A stretch of 64,000 bases of DNA from Heterotrichella gracilis (taxonomy: Eukaryota > Sar > Xanthophyceae > Tribonematales > Xanthonemataceae). This document shows, in pieces, positions 33,901-46,087 of the stretch. How positions within the stretch are numbered: the first letter of the stretch is position 1; the number at the start of each line of letters is the position of its first letter. The notes below the pieces were generated by a model. The model did not search any database. It was not told the origin of the DNA and saw only the letters and a program-made list of their open reading frames with translations. A program made the position numbers and the translations under genes. The stretch spans positions 1 through 64,000 of the forward strand of contig JAULBX010009769.1 of assembly GCA_032358255.1 (NCBI GenBank), written 5' to 3'.

Positions 33901-36900
33901 ATCTTATTACCCTTGATGGGGGAGAGTGGCGGTAGTGGTGCTGGTGAGCGGGAAATTTAGTGGTACAAGCGGGGAGGGAGGGGGCCCGACTGGCAGCACA
34001 GCTTGGTCACAGCAGTTAGCATATAGCCCTTTACCGAGTCGCTCACCTGGAGAGGGGGAGGTGGGTGAGGAGGGTGGCGGCGCTTCATGTGTGTGCATGT
34101 GAGTGGGGAGGGTGTCCCCGGCACGAAGTTGAAGGAAAGGAATGGATGGAGAGAAGGGTGAGAGTGCGAGCAGTCAGTAAAGAGATGGATGTGCCTGCAT
34201 TCCAGCCCCGGTGTAGCCAGGGTATCGGTGCTTGGTAAGCCACGCCGCAGTTCACAAGTCAAGGGCGGCGGTACCCCGTGGCCTATCCTAACAACACCCC
34301 TAGGAATGTAAAGTTTGTGCAGGGTACAATTACAATTAGCCCTATCCTTGAATTAATACCCTGTTGAGGGTCAACTGGAGGGTTTTTGCTTAGGGCAGTG
34401 CTTGGGGTTTCCCACCTGCTGCGTGTCCACCACCCCGCACAGCTTGTCCACCACCGCCTGTGCGCCCATCTCGGACAGGGTGCCATACTCCCCAAGAACC
34501 CACGCAATAACCTGCAGAAGGGGACATTGTTACATCCAATTAAATATTGTAATCCTAGACGATAAGCATTCTGGCAAGGTGTCGTATTTCCAAGCACCCG
34601 CCGCAGTTGCAGGCGTGGGTAGTGGCTGCTGTTCATCAAGTTGCAATTTCCCCCTCAATTTCCAAACATAATCCAATTTTGGTGGAGGTTCAATAACAGT
34701 CACGCGCACCTTGATGAGCACCTCCGGCAGCTGTGCTGAGTCCAGCAGGCGCAGGTATGACTCCACTGCCTGGCACCTCAGGTCGGCATCAGCCTGGTCA
34801 TCGTCCTCCCCCGCCCCCTCGGCGATGAGCCGCATGAGGTTGTGGGCAAGGGGCTCGGGGACCACCTCCCCACCAAGCTCAAACACCTGCAATAAAACAT
34901 CATTTCCTCACAACTTTATTCTTATCTTCTTTACGCCCCTTTTTGTCTGTGGTGAAGCAGGGTGGAATGACTTCACCAGTGGTTTTTTGGCGGCTGACAT
35001 TGCAATGTCCACTACATCATACGTCCAGCCCAAACCCCATGAGAAACTCTGCCTTGATGACCTCATCGGTGACTTTAGGGTTGGAGAATCATGGGTTAGG
35101 GTTTCAGGGTTCCACAGTAACCCATCACCTTGTCGATTGCTTATAGCAGCTACCAATTTACGCCCTCACCTTTGTCATAGTGTCAATGAACCACTGGGTG
35201 TCGGGCGCATATTTCTCAGCAAGCTCACTGACTCGCTGCACCACATCGGCTTTGATGACCTCATCGCTGGTGGCGCGAAGGTAGTCAACCATCTTGTCAA
35301 CAATCACCTGGGAAGCGTTTACATAGATTGATTAACCAAAAGTAACCTATAGTGCATGAACACACATGGAATTTGATGATGCCATGGAAAATTGCATGCA
35401 CCATGCCCGCTCTAAGGCGCGCGGGTAGGGAACCATTGTGCCAAATCTTGCCTGGGGAGGATGCGCATGGGTGGGGGGCTGAGCAAGGCATGGGGACTTG
35501 ATGCACCCTGCTGGGTGACACTTCTTTCAACATGCCATGCAAGTAGGAGCATCCAAGGGGGGAGCAACACCAGGCCCCACTATCCGCCACAGGTTCCTGA
35601 ACCCTACCCGGAACCCTACCTCCACATTGTTTGGCTTTGTCATCTTGCACAGCAGCTCCAGCGTCTTCTTCTTAAGGGTCACGTCGGGATCCTCTAGGCA
35701 GTCAATCACAGCCACCTGAATTTAAAAGTTGTGATCATCGTGATCATCATGTAGAATTGCATGTGTGCCATATGAGGGATGGTACACACTGTGCAAATGG
35801 AATACAGGATGATATCTTCAGGGTCACGTCGGGATCCTGTAGGCAGTCAATTACAGCCATTGTCCTGGGTTGCAAAGAACAACTGAGGTCATGATCACAG
35901 AAACCCACACACTGGTGAAAAACCCTACAGACCCGTAGCAAGGTCTAGCTGACAAGGCATGGTGCGCCCCATGCAAAGGGAAGAGAAGAGAAACCCCCTC
36001 GACAACCTAATCCAATAACGAAAAACAGAAACATGCCCTCCTCTGGACCCCACTCTCCACAACAGCATCCCCCCAGTCGCCCAAAACAACAAGATCAAAA
36101 TCTCCACCGGCGCCACCCAATTACCAATCCCCACACCAATCCCCACCTGGTGCTCCGCCGCATATGATGGGTGTGTGCGCACGATGCGTGCCAGCGCGTC
36201 TATGCCGCAGTACTTGAGGTTGTGCGAGCCTGCCTTCAGAAACCCGGAGATGGTTTCCGCAGCTGCGGGAATAGGGGGATTTGTGAGTAGGGGGAGGGTT
36301 ACTTAGTAAGGTACATGCAATCCAGCAATGCAGCCAGGTCATCAGTCAGTCTGGCACACGAGGGAGGGTCATTCCAGGGAAGCTGGGATGGGAATGAGGT
36401 TGCGCAGAGTTGAAGATTTCGGGTATTTTGCACGTGATTTATAGGACCGGCTTTGCATCATTACAAGATCATTACTTGACAGTCACATATTGTCCTCCTC
36501 TTATTCCCACTTTCTGGTAGCGGATTCCTGTCATCATCAATTCCTAGCCTATCCCCAACTCTAACCTGATGTGCGTGATGCATGATTTGCACGCACTTCA
36601 AACCTGCCTAACACCAGCAGATATCCCCAAACTCTGCAAAAACCTGGCCATGTTCTAAACCCCAGCCCCCGTCCCCACTCACCTGTCTGCAGCAGCGCTG
36701 GGCTCGGGTAGATGGCGGTGATGGTGCGCACGCACCCCCAAACCCTCAATTTGAGCCCTATCACCCCTCCCCACACCCAACCCCTACCCCCTCTTGCCTG
36801 TCTGCACCACCCCAATTCTTTCTTACTTACTTACATCCCTACTCTAACCACCATACACTCCCTCACCTGTCTGCAGCAGCGCGGGGCTCGGGTAGATGGC

Positions 36901-39900
36901 GGTGATGGTGCGCACGCATTCATACACTATCGCGTTGCCGATAGTGTGGCTGCGGTTGGCAAGGCGCATGGTTTCAGAGATGACGGCATACATGTTTTCG
37001 CTGCTGGGCTTGTCCCCGGCACCCAGCGTGGCTAACAGGCGCAGCAGCTTGATCTGTAGGGGGGGAGGAGGTAAGATTGTCAAAGAAATCGTAGGTGTTT
37101 CTTAAATTGGCGACAGGTGGTAGTGTATCTATTGAAGGTGATAGGGTTTCTGTGTGGCCATTGTATGAACGACGCGGGCGTGCGGTGATAGGCGTACGTC
37201 TTGGGCAGCCGTTTTTGGCCACATACTGTTTCTTTAATTCCTTATTTAATCCACTTTATTTACCTGTAGGAACGGCACAGGCGTGCAGTGGTGGCGTGCA
37301 TTGTGGGCAGCTTATGCTTCAAGATTTTTTTTTGTTTGAATGAAATACATTTAATCTTTTTCTTTCGTTCATTCATTTACCTCTGTGAATGGCGCAGGCG
37401 TGCAATGGTAGTCGTACGTCTTGGGCTCTGCCATGCACTTTTTCCTTATCCAATTGTTCCCCCTAATTCGCTTTGCTTACCTGACTGAATGGCGCGGGCG
37501 TGCGGTGGTAGTCGTACGTCTTGGGAAGCCTGTGCTCCGCCACTTGCCTATATTCCTATTATTACAACCTTTACTTTATTCCAATTTATTTACTTGTATG
37601 AACGGCATGAGGGTGCGGTGGTAAGCGTACGGCTTTGGCAGCTTATGCTTCAAGCCTTAGGATAAGATACATTAAAATATGCGATACATTCACCTACCAA
37701 TCCGAATGGCGCAGGCATGCGGTGGTAATTGTACGTCTTGGGCAGCCAGTGCTCCACACTTTCTTTATTTTCTTTATTTTCCACTTTAATATCATTTAGG
37801 TTACCTGTATGAACGGCGCGGGCGTGCGGTGGTACTCGTACGTCTTGGGCAGCCGGCGATCCGTCACTTGCTTGAGGATGGACACAAAGGATGGGATGAG
37901 CTGCTTGTACAGGCGAGGGTCGTGGCGGATGACGTCATGCAGCGCGCAGAGGGAGGCTCCCATCACGCTGGGATCCTGAAGAAGCGTTGGGAATTTTGTG
38001 GGTGGATGGGGCGTTGAAGACAGGGTATTATCATACTATTATGCAATGGTGGGTGGGTGGGGTGGGTGCGGTGGGGTACGCAATGCGGTGGTGGCGTGCG
38101 GTGAGGGATCGAGGTGCATGTACAGCGGAGGACTGTGCCGAATCACATCCTGAAGCGCAGTGAGGGAGGCGCCCATCGCGCTGGGGCCCTAGGAGTGAGT
38201 AGGGGGCGGGAGTATTAACTAGTGATGGTTGGTGCTGGCGAAGAGGGCAGCGGCGCCCATCATGATGGTGTATCATAACTGGCGGCGCACGATGTTCTCC
38301 TCCGCTGCTGAGCTGAGGCTCTGGTCCAGGCCCGCGCATGGAGGTAAACTAAACCTAAGGGTCTTGCCGTGGACAACAGCTCCACAAAACCCTGAACCCC
38401 AAAGCTGGGCGTAGCACCTCCACGCCACCACCACCAAGACCACCACCACCGCCGATGATGACCACCTACCCCATTTCCACCACCCACCTTGTCGCACAGC
38501 AGCAGGCGCAGGTGCTTGTCCAAATCCTGTCGCGCAAGCGACCCGCTGAAATCGGGGTCCAGCTGGTAAAACCGCTGGAGCGTCATGGCCGCCTTCTTGC
38601 GCACCGCCTCCTTTGGGTGGGCAAAGAGTGCCACCACGGGCTGCAGCACCGCTGACATGAGCTCGGCGTTGATGAGCTTGCAGGTGGCGGTGAGGGCGGC
38701 ACACACTGGAGAGAGTGGAAAGGTACGGTCGGTAATATTCCAGGGTGCAATGTTGGGGGTTACTAGAGGTGCTGGTGAGGGTGCTGTGATTTGTTTCAGG
38801 GATCGAGAGGAGGGGGCAGTGCTCCCGCTAGCTGCAGCACTACTGACAAGAGCTCCGCGTTGATGAGCTTGCAGGTCGGGGTGAGGGCGGCGCACACTGG
38901 GAGGTGGGGTATTTGGAGGTGAGTAGTTTGATTGTGGGGAATGACAGCGAGTGCTGTTGGAGCATGGCTGGCAATGAGAGCTTGCAGGTGTCGGTGAGGG
39001 CAGCGCACACTGTTGGTGGTGGGGTGGTGGTGGGGGAATTTGGAGGCGGGAGTGAGAAAGTGTGTCAGGAGGGTGGTGGGTTTTGAAGAGAGGAGGTCCT
39101 TTGTGTCAGGCGTGGCAGGTAAGGGTTAGGTCAGCAGCTGCATAGTGTGTTTGATGTTAAGCCCCATCTGCCACCTGCTATGAGTCATGCTTATGCCCAA
39201 TGCAACTCGATGTGTACACTTCCCCGCACGCATGCAAGAGCAGCTGGACACTGTTTCTGAGCCACCCAGGGAAACCAAAACCCCACAACAGCGCTTCCAG
39301 TGCGTGTTCTCCCACAACCATCGAGTGGCGTTGCCGCAGAGAGGTCCGGAGTTTGTGCTGCGTTGTTCGCCAGACCCATTTTCTAATGCAGGACGACAAC
39401 GACAGTCAGAGTGGGTTGTTGCAGTGAGCTAGAATGTGCCCAGCTATTTGCTTACCGACGAGATAGTTGTCGCTCTTGAGGTCACTGGTGAGGGTATTAA
39501 CCAGCAGGATGATCAGCTCGCTCCCGCTGTCCAGGAACAGGGTACTGGCCAGGTACGCCACCTACAACACACAGCTCCTTTTCTAGCTGAGCTAAAAGTA
39601 CCTGGAATGTTGCCAGTATGATCCCTTGTGCAGAAAAAGGGACCTTGCACACAATGCATGCATATGGCATGTCAACATAATCCTGTATGAAGGGACTTCA
39701 AAACCTGCCGGTGTATCTTACTTTTGCAAAATCAGACTTTTCTGTGGCATTAAGACAGGTTTTTCGTAGTGCATGCATATGGAAATGCAATGAGTGACCC
39801 ACCTTTTTGGTGAGGATGTTGCTGTCGCTGCACGACTGCAGGCTGTACACGTACGCCCAGCTGGCGTCGTGGCCCAGCATGTCCACGTAAATGAGCCGCA

Positions 39901-40081
39901 CGAGCATCTCCTTGGTGTGGCGCTTATCCAGCTTGGGGTCCTTGATCCGTGGCTTGAGGATCTCGACCTCCCGAGACACGATGGCATCCTCCTCGGCCTT
40001 GGATTTGCACTCCCCGATGGCCCTGATTAAGGAATCGAACTCCCGGCTCCAGGCCTGGGTTTTCTTCAGCAGCAGCGTCAT
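30967..40081 (-). CDS. AP4E: AP-4 complex subunit epsilon
   Basis: Large subunit of the AP-4 adaptor, which sorts cargo at the trans-Golgi network. Fifteen phase-consistent exons: 40081-39803, 39561-39456, 38705-38488, 37975-37805, 37053-36867, 36262-36147, 35715-35620, 35307-35170, 34886-34710, 34511-34416, 33579-33416, 33175-32664, 32298-31885, 31675-31520, 31190-30967; about 1017 residues. The adaptin trunk is strongly plant-like: EFDSLIRAIGECKSKAEED, LVRLIYVDMLGHDASWAY, VCAALTATCKLINAEL, SFVSILKQVTDRRLPKTYEY, APFIQIKLLRLLATLG, HNLKYCGIDALARIV, AVIDCLEDPDVTLKKKTLEL, HNLMRLIAEGAGEDDD, IAWVLGEYGTL. The C-terminal 430 residues are Gly/Ala/Pro-rich and show two DPF motifs (VDPFSMAG and the C-terminal MDPFANLFG) instead of an obvious ear domain. 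The start MTLLLKKTQAW fits the family's N-terminus. Divergent from Nup62. Confidence 0.95.
35815..35865 (-). repeat. Copy of AP-4 epsilon exon 7 start
   Basis: AGGGTCACGTCGGGATCCTG with TAGGCAGTCAATTACAGCCA mirrors the true exon at 35676-35716 (AGGGTCACGTCGGGATCCTC, TAGGCAGTCAATCACAGCCA). It lies upstream of the true acceptor in transcript order. Confidence 0.88.
36678..36740 (-). repeat. Copy of AP-4 epsilon exon 5 end with donor
   Basis: CTCACCTGTCTGCAGCAGCG at 36679 followed by CTGGGCTCGGGTAGATGGCG and GTGATGGTGCGCACGCA is nearly identical to 36862-36918. It lies downstream in transcript order and keeps the GTGAG donor. Confidence 0.92.
37110..37865 (-). repeat. Array of about seven copies of the AP-4 epsilon exon 4 end
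   Basis: A unit of about 105-110 bases recurs at about 37170, 37265, 37380, 37480, 37592, 37696, ending in the true copy at 37805-37860. Shared words on the plus strand: TTTACCTGTATGAACGGCGC or variants, GGGCGTGCGGTGGTA, CGTACGTCTTGGGCAGCC. Each unit therefore holds the donor side and the codons for LPKTYEYHRTPAPFIQ, followed by AT-rich spacer. Copies lie in the intron after the true exon. Several keep a usable GTA donor (TTAC or TTTAC on plus). Confidence 0.93.
38085..38195 (-). repeat. Copy of AP-4 epsilon exon 4 start
   Basis: GAATCACATCCTGAAGCGCA, GTGAGGGAGGCGCCCATC and GCGCTGGGGCCCTAGGAG mirror the true exon at 37925-37985 (GATGACGTCATGCAGCGCGC, GGGAGGCTCCCATCACGCTG). It lies before the true exon in transcript order and keeps a CTAG acceptor. 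Confidence 0.8.
38825..39015 (-). repeat. Two copies of AP-4 epsilon exon 3 start
   Basis: GATGAGCTTGCAGGTCGGGG with TGAGGGCGGCGCACACTGGG (38861-38902) and GAGAGCTTGCAGGTGTCGGT with GAGGGCAGCGCACACTG (38975-39013) repeat the true exon at 38671-38710. Both are upstream in transcript order. Confidence 0.88.
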
Positions 40082-40623
40082 CGTGGGTGGGTTATTGGGG
40101 TGGTGTAGGTAGAGCGGTGCACTGGCTCCGCATCTCAAGGGCGAACGGCCATTTCGAGGGATGGCAGCCAAAAAGGACCCCAACAAGTGCTTGAAACAAC
40201 GGTGCTATGGATAGTACAACTGTGGTGAAGTGCTGGACAGTCTGTTGTCAAATAGATATCACCCAAAAAATTATGCAGTGAACGGTGGTGCCCGCAGTGC
40301 CCACTTTGGCTGGACCAACCCCCCCATAATAGCTGACTTGTGCTTTTACAATAGGCGAGCGGTGTTCCATGTTCTCGGGTTTCTTGCACACCGTCTTGTT
40401 ATCACGCAGATGTTTGCTTGATATGGCTGCAGGGCTTTGCAACATTGTTTAAATTTAGTCCTCTTCAACGGTTTGAATCAACCACCGAGCAACCTGGCCG
40501 TCCATGCTCTAGCACCTGGTGTGACCTAGGCCTTGACAAGGTCAGCTAGGCCCCTTGCTGCTCTCGCACTGGGTTACAGGCCAAGAACCAACACCTGAGT
40601 AGCACTCTTACTGTAGACCCACG
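40082..40623. promoter_or_regulatory. Shared promoter region of AP-4 epsilon and Nup62
   Basis: 542 bases separate the two divergent start codons, so 5' leaders and promoters of both genes must lie here. CCCCCCATAATAG at 40319-40331 is AT-containing, but no certain TATA box or known motif was found. Confidence 0.45.
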
Positions 40624-43600
40624 ATGGCGTTCACCTTTGGAGGTAAGAGGCCCTCCTTGACCTGCCCTCACCCCAACGCTGCATGCACAGCTCAGACGTG
40701 GCAGCCAGTGCTGTATACGCCTTGCAGCTGAGCACCGTTCCTGCTGGTAACGAAAAACCGGCCTGATTGGTCGTGGTTGACGGCCAAGGGGGGTGTGCAT
40801 GCAGGTGGCACAGGTGGCGCGTTTGGGGCGCCCTCTGGCGCGCCCTCTGCACCAGCTTTCGGTGAGTTCCCAGGCCCCTTATTCTGTCGCTACAAACTAG
40901 CGTTGAGAATCAAGAAACAGCGTCTTGGTGCATATGCATGCATATACGCTCAACAGAATGGGCAGCCATCAAATAGCTTAGAAGCCAGCACGGCAACTAG
41001 GAGTGTAAATCTACCATTCGGGAGTCATTTAACACCCTGATGCAACCAGGAGAATGCATATGCGCTCCACAGATGGTTACAACCTAGCGACACAGGGTCA
41101 ACAAAGAGGAGGCCACCCTGGAGTTATTGCGTTTTTGGAAACGCACCCATCCTTAGGGCAGCACAGGGACCACATGCTTGCACATGCACAAAGGTATTCC
41201 AACTCCAAACAGCCCACATGCCACACAACACGCACACACCCCTTCCTCACCCACCACCGCCAACACCACCCTCCAACCCTTGAACCCCCCGCTCCCCAGG
41301 CGGGTTTGGAGCCACCACCGCCCCCGCCTTTGGAACCACAGCCGCAGCCCCCACATTTGGCGCCCCGGCAGCCGCCCCCACATACGGCCAAGCCTCATCA
41401 GCCTTTGGCCTCAGCACCCCAACCACCTCCACAGCACCAGCCGCAGCCCCTGCACCCGCTGGCGGTGGGTTCAGCTTCGGCGCAGCAGCCCCTGCGCCCG
41501 CACCCGCAGGGGGTGGGTTCAGCTTTGGGGCGGCGAGTGGGGGGTCCCTGTTTGGAGGGGCTGCGCCCGCTGCCAGTGCTGCACCATCCATCTTTGGGGC
41601 GCCAGCTTCAGGTGAGTGGCGGGAAGCCTGAAACCCTGGATCCGGAATACCAGCTCTGCCTTTTGTGCTGTACCCCACCTATGGGTGCACAGCAGCATAA
41701 GTATATATGGTAAAAAAGCCCGACATCGCTCTTACGAACCAAAGGCAGAGCTCTTCCTCTGGTAAGCGAGAGCAACACGTCCCCTGAATGCAGAGTGTGG
41801 GACCAGACCGCACTGAACACCCACCCCCTGGCCCCCTGCAGGGCAGCTACCGATTTGGCGATTAGGGTTCGGGAAGGGAAAATAAATTTTTTAATTGATA
41901 ACCAGCAACTGCTAAAAATAAATTTAGCAGTTTCTAAACTTATTTTATCAAATAGAACTCCGCAAATGCTCTTGCAGGGGCTGCTACCGGCGGCGGGTTT
42001 GGTGGTTTTGCCGGGGTGGGCGCCACCACCACCCCCTCCTTCGCCCTTGCCCCCCCCGCCACCTCAGCACCAGCCGCAGCACCCACCTTCGGTCTGGCTG
42101 GTGAGTGCCCTCCCCTCCCCTCGTCTCCCCTCCTCACGTCATATCAACTCTGCCCCTAAACCCTGATTTTATCTTATAACTGTGATCCAATAAGGTGATG
42201 CAATTGTGATTAAAATGTGACCCAGTGGGTGTGGCTAATCGTGCCTGTTTGTTACAGTTACAATTTGTTGCAGGTATAGCCTCAGCTGGCCACACCCACT
42301 AGATCGCATGTTGGGTCACACTTGGTTGACGGGGATTTAAAATTGGCTGGTGGGGTTGCAATTCAGTGTTGCACTCCCTGGCAACCCACATGTTTCTCTT
42401 GTGTAATGTTTCACAACTAGGCGGCCCAACCTCCCTCCCGCGTCCCCCACCCCTCCCCCAACCACCTCCACCACCCCTCACCCCCTTGCAGCCACCGGCA
42501 GCGCCCCCTCCTTTAACCTAGCCGCCACCCCCACATCCGCCGCGTCCACCCCCGCATTCAGCTTTGCACCTGCACCGGTCGCCTCCGCCCCCGCGGCCTC
42601 TGGCGCGTTTGCCCTCAACCTCTCTGCACCGGCATCGGCGGCGCCAAGGTGAGTGCCAATCTAGGCACGGGGGTAGCAGTATCCATTTGTGCATTTGGAT
42701 TGCAATGCTTGAATGCCTAGCTATCCATGTGAGTTTAACCATGAAACCTTTGTTGATGGCATTTCCAGAAACTTGTTTAGCTTTTTTGGTAATAAATGTG
42801 GGGCCAATGTGGCTCCGGTAATTCACATATTGTTTAGCGAGCGGGGTGACTTTCTTAAGCGCCCCCAACAGTCTTGTGAGCCCGGGTTGGCTCCCTGAAT
42901 GTGATAGTCAAATAAATCTTGTAATCTTGTGACAACCCCAGGCAACCCAGGATGCATTGCACACACCCCCGTATATGCCAAGCTCTGCATCCACACACCA
43001 CACACCACACACCTCCTGACCCCACCCCCCACCCCACAGCGCGCCCGCATCCGGTGGGTTTTCCTTCGGCGCCCTCGCCCCCGCCGCATCCACAGCCCCC
43101 ACCACAACAGCCTTTGGCGCACCCACCACCACCACCACAGCCGCACCCACCTCCGCCCCCAGCTTCTCATTCGGGGGCGCAGCCACCACCACAACCACCA
43201 CCGCACCCCCCGCAGTGCCCCCACTCCCCACCCTCTCCTTCGCCACCGGGGCAGCCGCCACCGCCACCCCCACCCTGTCTTTTGCGGGTGGTCTGGGGGG
43301 GGCGGCGGGTACCAGCGCTGGTACTGGTGGGGGGTTCAGTTTAGCTGGTAAACTTCCTGTGGGGGGGAGCGCGCCGTCTTTCTCCTTCAGTACAGGGGCG
43401 GCCAGTGCGCCTGCTTCCGCGCCGGCAGCAGGTGCGCTTAGGGTTCAGGACTTAAAGTATGAAATGTAGGGTGTAGGGTTTCTCCTTCAGTACGGGGGCG
43501 GCCAGTGCGCCCGCATCGGCGCTGGCAGCAGGTGCGCTTAGGGTAGTATGTTATACAATGTATGCTAGTGTTTATTACAATATATATGTGCCTGTTGCGT

Positions 43601-46087
43601 TGCATTCCAGCCAATAATCCCCCTCTGAACTGCAATCTTCCCAGGGGTATGAGACAAGTATTATCTTATTACGGTACCCTTGATCTTTCCCATTCCCACA
43701 TCTCACACACGACATCACCAAGGGACCTTCAGACTGTCAATTTTTGCTTAATCTCAATCCCCCCTTGTGTCTCCCCAGGCTCAGCCCCTGCAACAATCTC
43801 CTTTGGAGCCCCACCAGCATCCACCACCACCACCACTCCAGCCACCTCCGCAGCACCAGCCGCCACCAGTGGGGCTCCACCCGCCACACCCACCCTGGCA
43901 CTGGCACTGCCATCCGCCAGCGCAGCCACCTCAGCGCCAGGTAGGTTTACCCTGCTTTAGGGTTTAGGGTTTAAGCCACATGCACCCACTTCTGCGCCAG
44001 GTAGGTTCCTCTGTGTGAAGTTACCCTTTTGCCGTTTAATGTTTAGCATTTGGGTCCCAAGCTGAAACGGGTGTGAAAAATTAACCAATCCAAATTATAG
44101 TACATGCCCTCACTCCTGCCCCCTGCACACCCCTTTATCCTTCCCACCCAATCCCTGCCATTCATCACCACCCAACTTTTGCCCCTCCTCTCACCCGTTC
44201 CCCTCCACCAAACCCAAACCCCTGGCATTTACCCTTCCCCCTCCACCCCACCGCAGCCGCCACCGCCGCCGCCGCCGCGCCAGTCACCGCGCCCTCCGAG
44301 ATCAAGGGGAAGAACGTGGATGAAATCATCACCGAGTGGAGCTCCGAGCTTGAGAAGCAGAGCCGCGCCTTTGTGAAGCACGCCTCCAACCTGGCTGACT
44401 GGGACAGGCAGATCCTGGCCAATCGGAATACCCTGCTGGAGCTGGAGGAAGACCTCAAGAAGGTGCGGGGGACACTGCTGCACCCTACTGAACCCTATTC
44501 TGCCCTCGGAACTGAGCAAGAAACAGTCGGGAATAAGGGTTGGGAAGTTAGGGTTTAGGGCACTGAGATTGAGAAGCAGGCCGTGCATTTGTGAAGCACG
44601 CATCCAACCTTGCTGACTGGGACAGGCAGATCCTGGCCAACCGAAACACCCTGCTGGAACTGGAAGAAGACCTCAAGAAGGTGGGTATTGTGTGCCTTTT
44701 GTAAGTGTATGTATGATGTCAAGGGTCTCTAAATTTGTCAGTATGGGGAAAAGTGAAGGTTGGGAAACAGGGAGGGTGGACTTCTCGTGTGGCCTTGTCT
44801 GCTGGACAGAAAACAAGCGGCTGTGCATGTTCAAGACCCTTGACCCGCCTGTCCTTGTCAACCGAAACCCTAGAATTGGACCCTAGACCCTGAACCTAGA
44901 CCCTCCCCGTGCAGATGGCCAGCAGCCAGGACGGTGTTGAGAAGCGGCTGTGCATGCTAGAGGCGCACCAGCGTGAGGTGCATGAGGCCCTGCTGGGCAT
45001 GGAGGGGGAGGCGAGGAGGATGTATATGGTGAGGCCAGAAACACCACCACACATGCACGCACCACCCCACTGCATGCGTACCCATGCGCACACCACCGTG
45101 CATAGTTTGTTAAATTCATACAAAGCGCTGCTTGGGATGGAGGGGGAGGCAAGGAGGATGTACATGGTGGGTCACAGATCTACACCCACCATGTGTGTAC
45201 ACAGACGCACATTGCCCGCACCTACACGCATGTCATTTCCAGAGTCTGTACTGTGCTAATGAAGTCTTGCGCAGTGATGGAGGAGCAGAGAAAAGGTAGC
45301 ATGACATGGGAGGAAAGCAGCCCATAAAGCAAACACTTCCTGGTTTTGTGTGAAATGAAATAAAAGGATGGGAACGATTTTGTAAAATAAAATCTTCATT
45401 CCCGTAGGAGGAGCGCGCGGTGATGGACGATGATGCAGTTGAGCGTGAGCGGCTGTATGACAAGGCTGAGGCGCTGTCATCGGCACTGGTCCGCATGGGA
45501 GCGCAGCTGCAGGCAAGTCAGTCAGCTAACGTGCAGATTGCATGCATTCGGGTAATGCAGCAAGATGAGCAACGTATCTCTCACAAGCTCGTTTTGTTAT
45601 TTTGTACAAGCGCCATTCTTATGTTCATCTGTTTCGGGGTACTGTCTGTCTCCTTTGTTACACGTTTCTGCATTCTTTCTGCTCTATCATGTATAGATTC
45701 TTCCTCCTTACACCCTCCTGCCGCAGGGCGTGGCCACGGTTGCATCTACGCACCTCCACCCGCATGGTCAAGATCCTCAAAACCTTGAATCATATCGAGG
45801 AGAGGAAAAAGCCTATCCTAAAAATCAAACAGAAAGAAAACATGTCTGTTTTTCTGCGTGTGCGGCGTACCCTTTCCATGGATATATCAGGTTATGATTT
45901 ACTTCTTCACGCACCCTGTCGCAGGGCGTGGTTGCGGACGTGAACGCGACTGCGTCCGCCTCTGCTGGCGACCCCTCCACCCCTATGGCCAAGATCGTGC
46001 GCATCCTCAACAACCAGCTGCACGCACTGACTCAGATCGATGCGCGCACAGCGCAGCTAGAGGGGGCGCTGGGGGGCGTGGTGGCAG
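40624..46087 (+). CDS. NUP62: Nucleoporin Nup62 / Nsp1
   Basis: FG nucleoporin of the central channel of the nuclear pore. Eleven exons in phase: 40624-40642, 40805-40861, 41300-41611, 41978-42100, 42492-42648, 43040-43431, 43779-43940, 44257-44462, 44915-45028, 45408-45512, 45925-46087. The start is MAFTFG. About 420 residues of Ala/Pro/Thr-rich FG repeats follow (GGFSFGAA, PTFGAP, PSIFGAP, PSFSFGGA, ISFGAPP). The conserved coiled coil starts at SEIKGKNVDEIITEWSSELE and runs through FVKHASNLADWDRQILANRN, LLELEEDLKK, HQREVHEALLGMEGEARRMY, RERLYDKAEALSS and KIVRILNNQLHALTQIDAR. The intron after 45512 begins GCAAGT, a GC-AG intron. The last exon after 46087 is unresolved; candidates begin at 46179 and 46277. 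Exon copies occur in several introns. Confidence 0.94.
42213..42325. repeat. Foldback repeat in a Nup62 intron
   Basis: TGTGACCCAGTGGGTGTGGC at about 42217-42236 is matched on the opposite strand by TGTGACCCAA, ten unrelated bases and TAGTGGGTGTGGCC (42289-42321). The pair could form a hairpin and resembles a small foldback element. No target duplication was identified. Confidence 0.6.
43475..43545 (+). repeat. Copy of Nup62 exon 6 end with donor
   Basis: TCTCCTTCAGTACGGGGGCG followed by GCCAGTGCGCCCGCATCGGC, GCTGGCAGCAGGTGCGCTTA repeats 43381-43440 with a handful of changes. AGGGTGTAGGGTTT, a telomere-like tract, lies at its left edge (43467-43480). Confidence 0.93.
44546..44690 (+). repeat. 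Copy of Nup62 coiled-coil exon end with donor
   Basis: From about 44565 to 44682 the sequence repeats 44347-44462 at roughly 90 percent identity, including GCTGACTGGGACAGGCAGAT and GAAGACCTCAAGAAGGTG. The frame is lost near the start of the copy. GTTAGGGTTTAGGG directly precedes it (44546-44559). Confidence 0.94.
45115..45175 (+). repeat. Copy of Nup62 exon 9 end with donor
   Basis: CTGCTTGGGATGGAGGGGGA followed by GGCAAGGAGGATGTACATGG and TGGGT mirrors the true exon end at 44991-45030. A weaker copy of the same exon's start (AAGCGGCTGTGCATG) lies upstream at 44815-44829. Confidence 0.9.

Noticed and set aside
37110-37865. Regularly spaced repeats resembling a CRISPR array
   Set aside because: The repeated core is the end of an AP-4 epsilon exon with its donor, units are diverged, and the setting is a eukaryotic intron.
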